A stretch of DNA of 64,000 nucleotides from positions 868,001 to 932,000 of the forward strand of contig JANFOG010000010.1 in NCBI GenBank assembly GCA_024336345.1, in the 5' to 3' direction. Each line of letters starts with the position of its first letter. Position 1 is the stretch's first letter. Shown piece by piece: positions 37,345-47,737 of this stretch. Origin of the DNA: Mariannaea sp. PMI_226. Its lineage: Eukaryota > Ascomycota > Sordariomycetes > Hypocreales > Nectriaceae. A program made the translations under genes and the position numbers. Below the pieces are notes generated by a model, which searched no databases, was not told where the DNA came from, and saw nothing but the letters and a program-made list of their open reading frames with translations.

Positions 37345-38346
37345 ATGACTTCCATTTTGTTCCGCGCCTCTGCTCGAGGGAGTAACAGCTTGGGATGTGG
37401 ATTGGGACTTGGGCTCGGCGCTGGTCGTCGCGTCTCTCACATCCAGAGAAGACTGCAATCCCACTCTGCAAAAGTTACTGGTGATACACAGAAAGTGACA
37501 GAGGCGCAGAAGACGGTATCAGATGCCGTGAGCACACCCGCTGGCGCAACAGTTGGCGCAACCGTGGGTGCAACTGCTCTCACGGCTCGACCTCTTTGGG
37601 AACGGCTTGGTCCTCTGACGACAGCAGCCCAAGCATATGGGAGAGCTCAAAGCAAACGTCCATATACTACCCAAATCTTGAGCGCCATCGCCATCTATCT
37701 GTGCGCAGATTTGAGTGCCCAGTATCTTGGTGGAAACGAGTACGATCCCGCGAGAACGGCCCGAAACCTGATCATTGGTAGTGCTATTGCGGTGCCACAC
37801 TACAAATGGTGTGTAATAGTTCGCAAATCGTGTTATGATTTCAGGATCAAAGTACACTAACATTATTGATACAGGTTTTTCTGGCTCTCGAACAACTTCA
37901 ACTACTCATCGCGATGGCTCTCAGTGGCAGCAAAGGTCGTCTTTAGCCAACTTGTCTTCACCCCCGTGTTCAACACGTACTTCTTTGGCTCCCAGGCATT
38001 GCTATCTGGCGATGGTATCAGCGGCGCCATCGCCCGAATCCAGCACACGGTCCCGGCCACGTTTGTCAGCTCAGCCAAGTTCTGGCCGCCTTTTACGGCC
38101 TTCTCAATCCTCTTCATCCCCGTGGAGTACCGCGCCATTTTCGCAGGATGTATAGCAGTCGTGTGGCAGACGTACCTGAGCTTCGTCAACAGGCGCGCCG
38201 AGATTCTAGAAGAGAGCGAGGCCAAGATGGAAAAGGCGGTTGTTGAAGTTGGCAAGGTGGTGAACGTCAAGGCAATGGCGGCGAATCCAGATAATGCCAA
38301 GCTGGTGACAGTGGCAGTCGCAGCTCAAGCCCAGGCAGCGGCTTGA
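37345..38346 (+). CDS. Mpv17/PMP22 family membrane protein
   Basis: Exons 37345-37808 and 37875-38346, intron GTGTGT...ACAG; 311 residues. The start was chosen at 37345 because the N-terminus then is an Arg/Ser-rich amphipathic presequence (MTSILFRASARGS). Residues ~85-310 carry the family layout of about four membrane helices: WERLGPLTTAAQAYGRAQSKRP, ILSAIAIYLCADLSAQYL, ARTARNLIIGSAIAVPHYKWFFWL, a middle loop, then AKFWPPFTAFSILFIPVEYRAIFAGCIAVVWQTYLSF. The N-P-x-Y-R signature of Mpv17 is replaced by IPVEYR, and KFWP/WQTYLS are kept. Relatives act in mitochondrial inner or peroxisomal membranes, possibly as channels. The Ala/Lys-rich tail (AVAAQAQAAA) is unusual. Confidence 0.85.
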
Positions 38347-39418
38347 AGGCCATATTGTTAAATGAGTTGACTCACTGTAGAGGGGCTCTCCTTTCCTTTC
38401 TTTTGTTTTTCGCCTTGTCTTTTTCTACTTCATACATACTACTAGACTAAAGCTAGATAGACTCACGTTTGCATTTGGTTCGGGAGCTAGGGGTAAAAGC
38501 GAGGTGCGCCATCTTCCAAAGACATTGGGAGGCATTGGTCATGACTATAGAGATTTCTTTTTTGGCGATTTATAAAAGTAGATTAGATGATACAATGATA
38601 TAGACATTATATTTCATTCCTGTCCTCATGGCCACCGAGAAAAATGATTATACTCTCAAACGCCTCGAGGAATTCCCATTGGCGCACATCACATCTCAAG
38701 TCGCTGCTCAAACTTGTAGGACTGTCGTGATGCCAGTTATATAGTTTTACCTATACATGCCTATGAAATACCCTGCTTCTATGTGGAAGATACGTCACCC
38801 AATGATGCTCATGTGTTATGTGAACAATGCACTGCTTCTTTATCCATTTCTGGCTTATGCAGTCACTCGTCGTTCCGGGGAATGTTTCTGCCGAACATTG
38901 CCGCTACCAAGTTGGACCAAAGAGCTTCTTAGCCAATTGCACAATTACGCAATTACCCACATGAAAGATTATTGATCAAGTATAGAAAATACATTTCGTA
39001 TATATATATCCATTGGCTTTATTTCTAGATTGCAACTGAACATTTTCAAGCCCTTTTTTCAAGCCTGACATGGATGCCTCCAGCCCGGGGACTCAGTTAG
39101 CCGAACTCGGCAACGTGGACGAGTAACCGCACAGAACAGCCCGGGCTGAGAGGGAAACAGTTCCGACAAACAGCTGAGTCTTCGTATCATTATACTACCT
39201 TGGTTGTGCTGTTAAATACCTCTTTTATGAGAGGCAGAAAGTGACCAGCATCTCAAATCGAACCAACAATGTTCAACTAGTCCACTCGTTCTTGAGTACA
39301 AAGTTGTGATGCCATCGTTACCAGGCCAGCCCGCTTACACCGGCTTTCCCTTTCAACTTCAATAACCATTCGATACTACACCTCACGTCTTGGTCAATTT
39401 CTCTATTCGCAGGCAACA
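38347..39418. other. Intergenic region, no gene supported
   Basis: It contains the Mpv17-type 3' UTR and the upstream region of the E2-like gene. A 72-codon frame (38757-38975) is unrecognised. Confidence 0.5.
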
Positions 39419-40853
39419 ATGGCCTCGGCAATTCGTATCAGGGCAGCGACGGGTCTGTTCAGCCTCTCGCGCGCCATCCCCAAGGCTCATCCCACCTCGC
39501 ATGTCGTCGCACTGAACAACTTCCTTTGTCAACGTCGTCTCTTTAGCCACTCTTCTGTCCTCGAAGCCGATGTTATCGTCAAGGTGCCAGAGATGGCTGA
39601 ATCCATTAGCGAAGGAACCCTTGCATCATTACCCAAAAAGGTTGGCCAGCAGATCAAAATCGACGAGGAAATCGCCAGCATCGAGACTGATAAGATCGAC
39701 GTCACTGTGAGCGCTCTCGAGGGTGGCATCATTGCCGAATACTTTGTTGCTGAAGGTGATACTGTTGTTGTTGGTCAGAATCTGGCTCGAATTGTGAGCG
39801 ATGATGGGGCCATCTCCGTCAGTAACGCTGTGGAAGAAGCTCCTGTTTTGGAGCAGAATTCCACTTCTGCAGAGCCTGTTCACGTACATCCCGAACCAAC
39901 TGGCTCGATTCCCGAACCTTTGAAACTTGATACATCGGAATCGGTAACTGCCGCAGAACCTACTTCAAAGCCGGAGAAAGATCCCTCGCAGGCCAAGTCC
40001 ACCTCAACTGGCCCTCCACGTGAAATAAGAGCGGTATGTTGAAATAGACCGCAAATATCCTAGAAATCTTCCATTTGAACTAACAAGATGCGGTGGAACA
40101 GGAGAAAATGACTCGAATGCGAAAGACCATTGCCGCCAAACTCAAGCAATCGCAAGATACCTGTGCCTCCCTCACCACCGTGCAGGAGGTTGACATGGCC
40201 AACTTGATTGCTTGGCGCTCCAAGTATCGCGATTCGATCGCCGAGGAACATGGGGTTCGTCTCGGTTACATGGGAGCGTTCACCAAGGCCGCAACACTTG
40301 CTGCCCAGCAGGTCCCTCGGGTCAATGCGGCTATTGACACCGAAGAGGGAATCATCACATATCGTGATTACGTCGATGTCAGCATTGCAGTCTCGGCTCC
40401 GAAAGGTCTGGTTACTCCCGTGATAAGGAATGCCAACGATCTTAGCATAGTCGAGTTGGAGCGACAAGTGGCTTCCCTTGCTAAAAAGGTAAGCAGTTCC
40501 GACCAGGTTTCTCTTCCCATTGGTCGTCACAAGAAACTAAAACACTCTATTAGGCTCGTGATGGCAAACTGACCATGCCCGACATCGAGGGGGGAAACTT
40601 TTCCATCAGCAACCCTGGAATCTACGGGTCTATGTTTGGAACTCCCCTCATCAATTACCCCCAGGCTGCGGTATTCAACATGAACTCAATTCAGCAACGT
40701 GTCATGGCCATCGATGGCGAGGCTGTGATTCGCCCAATGATGTATATCAGCCTAACATACGACCACCGCTTGATTGAGAGCCGAGAGGCTGTGGCCTTCC
40801 TCAATACTGTAAAAAAGTATATCGAGGACCCGTCTCGTATGCTGCTAGTTTAG
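39419..40853 (+). CDS. Divergent 2-oxoacid dehydrogenase E2 (dihydrolipoyl acyltransferase) paralogue
   Basis: Exons 39419-40033, 40102-40488, 40554-40853; 433 residues. Residues 1-~45 look like a mitochondrial presequence. A lipoyl domain spans ~50-125, with the lipoate-attachment Lys in [10 protein letters not shown] Pro/Glu/Ser-rich linker follows (~125-205), with no clear E1/E3-binding domain, as in KGD2. The catalytic domain runs ~206-433: [61 protein letters not shown]. Architecture is that of the 2-oxoglutarate dehydrogenase E2, but NFTISNGGVFGS is altered and the catalytic DHRxxDG reads DHRLIES: His kept, Asp to Glu, Gly to Ser. It is probably a specialised or impaired paralogue rather than the housekeeping KGD2. 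It heads a run of acyl-CoA metabolism genes. Confidence 0.85.
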
Positions 40854-41231
40854 GTCAAGAATTAGAGCACTTCTTCCCCAGCGCATTATTTGACTCATCG
40901 CGTGCAGGAATGCGAAACTTGACGTGATGCCGGCTCTGTAGGCTTGGATAGGTCCGGCACATTGATTTGATGGTTGCATTTACAACCGATTTCTCAAATA
41001 TAGGATCAGGTTCCCTAATTGCAAAGATAGGACAAGGGCGCATGTGACCTGAGTGGACGAGGGCTCAAACGTGTCGAATGCGAATACGTTTTGGTATTTG
41101 TTGAGAGACTGAAGAAGAACTGAAAAGAACAAATATTTCATTATGGCCTCTGAAGGTACATGAGCTCGAACGCTACTTAGATACTCATGAATAAACTCTT
41201 TCCATGTTGTTGATGAGTAGATCCAATACGA
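40854..41231. other. Intergenic region between convergent genes
   Basis: It contains the 3' regions of the E2-like and MaoC-type genes. No gene is recognised. Confidence 0.5.
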
Positions 41232-42359
41232 TTAGGCTGATATGGTTTTGTCATGCTCCAACACCTCGCTCTTCATACATACAACCCCGTCCCGCTCAAC
41301 TAACAAGTCCCAGGCCGTTCCTTCATCGGTTTTCCTTAGACCTGCTGTGCGGATATGATATGTTTGGCCAGCATATAGAGGAGACATGGCCCGGTATGAA
41401 ATGCTTTTCGGACCCTGTCCTTTACCGTGCACATCCTTCCAGTAATTTAAGAGATTGATCAGATTCAATGGTCCGTGGACGACCAGACCCGGGTGACCCT
41501 CAACTCTCTGCGTCCAGGGGTCGTTGTAGTGAATCATGTGGCCATTAAATGTGAGTGCTGAGAACCTGAAGAGGCCAACTGGGGACCATCGTAGCTCTCG
41601 GATGGGAAATGCTAAGTATTCCATTAGTAGGACAGGGGGTTTCTCAAGGGAACCGGCCAGATACTTACTGTCTCCATTTCTAATCAGGTCCTTAACTGAG
41701 GAGGGCCCACGTGTAGCATTTGTAAGAGGCTTCGGGGTAAATGGCCGTGACTCTGAATCCATCTCAGGGCGAAAGACCCAGGACCTTTGATCAGTAAGCG
41801 CAAGACCGTCAGGGCCCCAAAACTCCTTTTCCACTTCCACAAGTACCATCTCTCCAGCCGACTTGCTCTTTTTCGCCGTCGCGCTCACAAGGCGAGTTCT
41901 CTCCTCGACCCCATCACCAACACGAAGGAGGCCGCCCTCCCCCGGAGCTGACCACTTCATCTTTCCGCCAGCCCACATTCTCCGAGTGAATGGTGCCGAG
42001 GCATTAAATGTGCGGTCAGTCCCATCCTCGCCAAGCTCCTGCTCAGTACCGTCGGGCGTGAAGTAGGCAAGGTGGTAGCCATGTGGCACTGGAGTGCCCA
42101 CGGCGGGCGGTCCCGCGGAAATGTCCTGGCCGTCAATCGTCGTTTGACCCAGGGTGAGTGCCAGTTTTTGCAGCTGGTTTCCGTCGATGTATTGGTGGCG
42201 AGTAATGGCATTTCCAGAGAAATTTTCCAGAAGATATGATGCGGCCTCAGCTGCGGTAGCTTTGTAGCATCGTGATGACAACGAGAAGCCTCGGCGTTGG
42301 ATGTGGTGATTGACAGCGTCCAAATTGCGGGCAACTTGGCGCACGTTTGAGAAACGCAT
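41232..42359 (-). CDS. MaoC/HotDog-type acyl-CoA hydratase (mesaconyl-C4-CoA hydratase-like)
   Basis: Exons 42359-41669 and 41611-41232 give 356 residues. The 57-nt intron 41612-41668 (GTAAGT, branch CTAAT, TTAG) is a multiple of three without stops, so the unspliced frame is also open (375 residues). The splice restores GDTFPIRELRW. A mitochondrial presequence is likely (residues 1-30, RRGFSLSSRCY). Two HotDog halves are expected: the N-terminal half has VPHGYHLAYFTP, RRMWAGGKMKW; the C-terminal half has the hydratase signature FRFSALTFNGHMIHYNDPW with the active-site Asn/His. HGPL.INLLNYW follows. Relatives are fungal and bacterial itaconyl/mesaconyl-CoA hydratases and yeast HTD2. It ends near the next regulator's 3' end, on the same strand. 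Confidence 0.85.
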   Translation of the reverse strand: MRFSNVRQVARNLDAVNHHIQRRGFSLSSRCYKATAAEAASYLLENFSGNAITRHQYIDGNQLQKLALTLGQTTIDGQDISAGPPAVGTPVPHGYHLAYFTPDGTEQELGEDGTDRTFNASAPFTRRMWAGGKMKWSAPGEGGLLRVGDGVEERTRLVSATAKKSKSAGEMVLVEVEKEFWGPDGLALTDQRSWVFRPEMDSESRPFTPKPLTNATRGPSSVKDLIRNGDSKYLAGSLEKPPVLLMEYLAFPIRELRWSPVGLFRFSALTFNGHMIHYNDPWTQRVEGHPGLVVHGPLNLINLLNYWKDVHGKGQGPKSISYRAMSPLYAGQTYHIRTAGLRKTDEGTAWDLLVERDGVVCMKSEVLEHDKTISA

Positions 42360-42660
42360 TTCTCCCTTGACTAGATATGATTGAACTAGACTTCAAATCA
42401 CTGACAACAATTTGAATCAGACTCTTGCTGTAAAACCGGCCCAAGGCTGCCGTCATGAAAGATATCTAATCCGGATTACAAGTAATCTAGAGATGTGCCG
42501 ATGACACCAAACGGCCCGGGGTTATGGCGGAGACCACATCATGCCGGGAGTGGGGCACCAGCATCGCGAGGTGTGTCAAGTCGGCTACTTGAATCATCTA
42601 ACCAAAACAAAGGAGCCGAGGGAAATATTGTATCTAGTAATATAATGCGCCAAGAACTGA

Positions 42661-45199
42661 TCAAAGAAAGCGTCCAAGGAGATTGAGGCTCTCAATCTGC
42701 ATTGGATCGTCTGCTTCTATAACACCATTTTGCCCCTCCCAGGGTCCGTAGAGCATGTTGAAGTATTGGTCTTCGAATGCTTTAGTCTGCGCCTGTATCT
42801 GCGGCGTTGGGAAGTCGAATCTCGCATCTCCCCCATGCGACGGAGAGCTGCGATCTTGGAGAGCTTCGTGCTGGCTTTGCGACGTCGGGGGAGATTGCAC
42901 CACGGTGAGTCCTGTAGCACCTTCGGTATGCGATGCCCCCTTGAGTCGATTGGCGATAGAAACGTCGAGGTATTGAAGAAACAAGTCGAGCATGTTGATA
43001 TTTATTCTCCAATACTTTCGGATCTCTTGCAAACCAAGTAGGCACAACTGGGCTCGATGCTCTGATATTCGTCGAGCAACATCAACGCTTCTTTTGATGT
43101 TAATGGCGTGGATGCACAGAGCTGCGAATAGGCTCGTAATTCTATTTACAATAGGTCAGCTCAATGCGACCCTAGAGCCACGACTCTCGGGAGGGCGATA
43201 ACCTACAAGTGCATCTGTCCATAACGAAGGGTCCCTTGAGAAAGCATGTCCTCGGCAATTCGACTTATGCGAGACGCTGCAGCCACAGCAATCCGGCCAT
43301 TTTCGTCTTCTTTTATCTGTTTGAGAAAGCTATGGCGATGAATTAATATTCTCACATGGCTGTATAAAAATGTCAGCACATTTTCCTTGACAACTTGGTT
43401 AGGTAGCCACCAACTTGTAGGCGAGGTGGAGAAGATGTGTCCAAACAGTGGCATTTCCGTCCTCAATACCGCGTTCCAGTTCGTCAGGCAAGCTTTTCTT
43501 CCAGGTATCCAAGATTTGATCAAGTTCGTCGACCTGTTCCGGAGTCGATGCTGGTCTGCCAGGTAAGAAATGAGCGTCGATAACCCGGCCAACTATGAGT
43601 GCCTTGTTGTTAGTCCCAACAACTCTATTCAAACGAAGAAATAAGGAAACTTACGTATTTTGGCAATCTCCACCATCTTAATGGCGTACATGACGTGCTC
43701 GGGTTTGCAAGAACCGAAATGCGATGCCTCTTGGATCGCCAGTTCTGATTCCAGGTCTGACGAGCTGAGAGGCTCAATATCACAGTCATCATCGCGTATT
43801 CGGCTAGGCAATCCTAGAGACGCGGCCGCTTGGCGCTCACGAACCTATATCGACATTTAGCCAAACACTCTTGTCTTGAAGCCTTCCTAATACTGTACGA
43901 GATTGGAGCTTTGATACGTACATAAATAGACCACCATATCCTTCTTCTTAACCTGGCCTTGTGAGGATCATTTGTCGTAAATTTGACACTTATTTTCGCT
44001 TCGGTGTTAACCCAACGGCTATTTCGTGATACATCATTAGATATGAACTTACGATCGATGAAGGCCGTAAGACTCTGCAATACCAATCACCACACCCAAC
44101 CAATAGCGGACATCTCTCACATCAGATCGGCCGCCTTTCCAAAAGCTCATGAGAAATAGTGATTGGATTAGGGTAATTTCATCCCTCTCCCAGTCTGCAT
44201 GAAATAAAAGTCTTGCTCGCGTGTACAATAGCGATTTGGCCTCTGAGCGATCCTTGAATCCCATGGAAATGATAGTATCGTCGTTACAGTACGTTGCACC
44301 GATGAAGAGCATCGACTGGAGCAGGAGGTAAGACACATCACGACTCTCCAATTGACGTGTGAAATCAGCTCGGTCCAAAACTGGAAAGCAAGGATGAAAC
44401 CAATCAAAGTAAGCCTGGAGAGCCGGGACGCAGGTGTGCAAATCGGGCAGCGTCAATGCACCCTCGTCGCGAAGATATCTCGCCGTGCCTGAGCTTACAC
44501 GATCACAGCTAGCGGGTGACGCACTATCGTGGACGGACTGCGGTGTTGGGAATACAAGTCGGGCTCTTTGCTTAGACCTCAATGAATCGCCGATATGATT
44601 GGGCTCTTCGCCCTGTCTCGGGCTTCCGGGCACTAATGTAAGGAAGTTAGACTCTCCGTAGAAAAGAGACCCGGAAGCCGCACGATCGGTAGTTGGCGAG
44701 AGCGTTCTAGCCGGAGGCCTGGCATCTTCTACGCTTCTGCTTGTCCGGGGACTGGAAACGGGTTCGGCCCCGAGAGCCGGTGTCGACTGGACAGAGCGGC
44801 TGGATTGCGGCCCGGCTACGACCACTTTGTCGCCAACGGTCTCCGGAATCAAAGAGGAGGGAGGATTACCCCTGCGCTTTGACTTTCGGGGATACCTTTA
44901 AAAATCACGGAGTGAGTCAATGATAGTTCCATTACATAGTTGCTAGAAATAAATCCCAGCATTGCTAAATTGAATATTTACCTTCCTCGACGAGATGGGA
45001 GCACTTCACATTCAGCTCCAGAATCACGGCAATTTGAACAAGGGTGTACGTCTGTGACATTGCATCTCACCCTTCGAGAATTACACACGCGACAAGCATG
45101 TTTCGCTCGAACGCGCCTGATTGACATGCCCTCGGTCGAATGGCTGTGCAGAGGTTCTTGGCTGGGTGTCGCACCCGGGGATGGGTTTGTGCGAGACAT
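42661..45199 (-). CDS. Zn2Cys6 transcription factor, AmdR/CTF1-like
   Basis: Seven exons: 45199-44982, 44895-44053, 43988-43922, 43844-43655, 43592-43415, 43359-43207, 43141-42661; 709 residues, all phases consistent. The zinc cluster (residues ~35-67) is HACRVCNSRRVRCNVTDVHP then CSNCRDSGAEC, close to the AmdR/CTF1/FarA group. The regulatory domain carries LQAYFDWFHPCFPVLDRADF, LLLQSMLFIGATYC, WLGVVIGIAESYGLHRS, RRRIWWSIY and VRERQAAA. AmdR and CTF1-type factors control amide, lactam and lipid/cutin catabolism; target genes here are unknown. Exon 3 (67 nt) uses an AAG acceptor and is the least certain. It lies between a hydratase and an acyl-CoA dehydrogenase gene on the same strand, so control of those neighbours is a fair guess. 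Confidence 0.85.
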
Positions 45200-45622
45200 T
45201 TGGTGTGTGTGTAAGTGAGTCGGCTTGCTCGGTCATTTACAGGCGCAGAAGAGGACATGAAAAGAAGAGAATCGCCGATGCGATCCCCGTTGTGTTTTAA
45301 GTAACCGGATGGAGAAAGCCGAACAGAGACGGCGAATGTAATCCGATTGGCCCGCTTTTCCACCGGCGAGATGAATGGGTATGGCAGACAGTACAGGTCA
45401 TTCGAGTCACCTTTCAGTTGTCCAGGAGAAACTTTCAGAATCAATAGTTGATTGATTGTTTTGTTGTTGGATAATGTGAACGCTCCATACACGCTAACAG
45501 GAACAGGAATCGTCTACATTGGCCCAGCAAGACGTGGCTGAGCTTGGGCTACTAACACTCCACCTAGAGACATATTACTCTAGAAAACTCATTCGAAGTT
45601 GATGCTCTTTCAAATTACATCA
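45200..45622. other. Promoter region of the Zn2Cys6 regulator
   Basis: A 423-bp gap between the acyl-CoA dehydrogenase stop and the regulator start. No gene is seen. CGG/CCG triplets occur, including CCGGCGAG near 45362. Confidence 0.4.
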
Positions 45623-46948
45623 TCAATAACTCCTTGGAAGGCCAAGAACCTTCTCTCCAATATAGTTCAAGATCATCTCTTTGCTGACCGGTGCGATACG
45701 AGGTACCAGGCACTCACGGAACCACCTCTCAACATCATACTCCATGGCATAACCCATCCCCCCATGTGTGAGGACGGCGCGCTCGCAGGCTGTGAAAGCA
45801 GCCTCTGCAGCCATATACTTTGCGCTGTTGGCCGCAACGCCAATCTCATCCTGACGAATCGAGGCATCTGTCCTGCTTTGATCATAGAGGCGAGCTGCAT
45901 GGTAGGTTGCCAACTTGGCACCCTCCAGCTTCATGTATGCGTCTGCCAGTGGGTGAGCTATGCCTTGATTCATTCCAATGGGACGCTGGAAGACGACACG
46001 GTCGCGAGCGTACTCGCTGGCCTTCTTCAGTGCGGCGTATCCAAGACCGAGAGCCTCGCCGGCCAATAAGCAGCGTTCAGCGTTCATTCCGTGAAGAATC
46101 ATTTTGAAACCATTCCCTTCTTTGCCAATCAACGAGTGGGCAGGAATTTGGTAGTTGTCGAAGAATATTTCGTTGGCATCCACTGCACGACCACCCATCT
46201 TCTTAATCCGTCTCATGTCGAGGCTCGGCTGGTTTCGGTCCAGGTCAATGGAGAAGAGTGAGAGGCCCTCACTAGGCTTTTTTACCTTCTCTATGGGGGT
46301 AGTGCGAGCAAGAAGGATCATCTTTGAGGCAACTTGAGCACAGGTAATCCATATCTTCTGGCCGGTGACACTGTACGAGCCATCTGAGTTCTTGTTCGCA
46401 ACCGTTGACAGTCGAAGAGTATCGAGACCGGCATTCGGTTCAGTGACACCGAAGCATACGCGCCACTCTCCAGATACAATTTTGGGTATCGTCGTCTCCA
46501 ATTGCTCCTTGGAGCCAAACTTAGCGAAAGGCTGGGTTGCATACACATTGGCGTGAATAGACTGTGCGCCAGCCATGCCAGCTCCCGACTCGGCAATCGT
46601 TTGCATCATCATTGTTGCCTCTGATATCCCCAGTCCCGATCCTCCAAGCGACTCGGGAAGTGCAATCCCAAGCCATCCAGCGTCTGCGAGAGCCCGATGA
46701 AACTCTTTCGGATCTTTCTCCTCCTGGTCGTGCTCTTGCCAGTAGGTATTGGGGAACTCTGAGCATACTTGGCCCACAGCCTCTCTAACCATCAACTGGT
46801 TCTCCGTAAATCCAGCAAGTCCCATTATTTGTCGTGACCTGGTCGTTGAAAAGCTCCGTTTTGATGCACGATATACGCAAGCTGCGCCGACCGAATTGAG
46901 ACCCAGGCGACCCAATGTCGTCAGCTTGTGTGCCACTGAAACAGACAT
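45623..46948 (-). CDS. Acyl-CoA dehydrogenase, probably mitochondrial
   Basis: Single exon, 441 residues from ATG 46948. The frame is open 14 codons upstream but only from a GTG. Residues 1-~45 resemble a mitochondrial presequence (Arg/Ser-rich, RSFSTTRSRQ). The three-domain ACAD fold is recognisable: WLGIALPESLGGSGLGISEA; VCFGVTEPNAGLDT (FAD-contact motif); GQKIWITCAQ; AERCLLAGEALGLGYAALKK; FQRPIGMNQGIAHPLADAYM; and LTHGGMGYAMEYDVERWFRE, where the catalytic Glu is expected. The enzyme removes two hydrogens from an acyl-CoA and passes electrons to ETF. Chain-length or branched-chain preference cannot be read. It is divergent from a mitochondrial carrier gene. An intron-free body is unusual next to heavily spliced neighbours. 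Confidence 0.92.
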   Translation of the reverse strand: MSVSVAHKLTTLGRLGLNSVGAACVYRASKRSFSTTRSRQIMGLAGFTENQLMVREAVGQVCSEFPNTYWQEHDQEEKDPKEFHRALADAGWLGIALPESLGGSGLGISEATMMMQTIAESGAGMAGAQSIHANVYATQPFAKFGSKEQLETTIPKIVSGEWRVCFGVTEPNAGLDTLRLSTVANKNSDGSYSVTGQKIWITCAQVASKMILLARTTPIEKVKKPSEGLSLFSIDLDRNQPSLDMRRIKKMGGRAVDANEIFFDNYQIPAHSLIGKEGNGFKMILHGMNAERCLLAGEALGLGYAALKKASEYARDRVVFQRPIGMNQGIAHPLADAYMKLEGAKLATYHAARLYDQSRTDASIRQDEIGVAANSAKYMAAEAAFTACERAVLTHGGMGYAMEYDVERWFRECLVPRIAPVSKEMILNYIGEKVLGLPRSY

Positions 46949-47737
46949 AGTGCATGTGCTAGATTTGAACTGAGAGTTTCTTTCACGCACGGTATCAGAA
47001 AGAGTGTCTTTTATTCCTATTTGCCATCAAACTTGCTCTCCGGCATGAGTCGCGGAACGGCCCAAATGACAGGAGCCTCGAGAGGGCTGGATCTATTGGT
47101 GACAAGTGGAGAGGTGGGTTTGTATGGGCGTGAGCATATAGCCGATTTGTGCCGGCTCTGTTGGCCGGAACATAGCAGAGTCATAAAGCCGACATGTTAA
47201 TTACCGAGTAACAACAGCGGAGCTGTGAGAGGAGTTTCTTGAATTTCAAAGTTACTATTACTCTAGAGCTCAATCATTACTTGAGGAGATTCAATCTATT
47301 GATTTTTATTCATTTTCTCGTACTTTTATTTTTAAAGCTACTAGTATTGCTAGAGCACATTACCAATACGAGATAGATGCTCGCTACCTGGCCAGTCTGA
47401 CTCGGTCTTTCAATCGCCGAATCACCCTGTCTAACAACTAGACCGGTTCCAATCGCCGCCATAAATGTCACATTCGGCGATGATAATAAATAAATCATGT
47501 CCAGTATCGTCGCTATGGGCTCTCTTTTATGTTTTGCCAACCCTTCCCCCGAGACCCGTGTGAGATTCGGCTCGGTGTGCCTCGTCATACCGGTTCATGT
47601 AGTTATGTTGGCAAACAAAATACTGAAGAGACCTACATATAGTCGTTTTTAAAATGTTCGACAAGAATTGAAGATCGAGAAATGAAACTTCTTTTACAAT
47701 AACACAACCAGCGCTATTATCTGGATTGAGGTCCAGC
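46949..47737. promoter_or_regulatory. Shared upstream region of acyl-CoA dehydrogenase and carrier genes
   Basis: A 789-bp gap lies between divergent starts. GCCGGCTCTGTTGGCCGG near 47152-47169 is a CCGG-type inverted element that could be a Zn2Cys6 site. No gene is supported inside. Confidence 0.35.
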
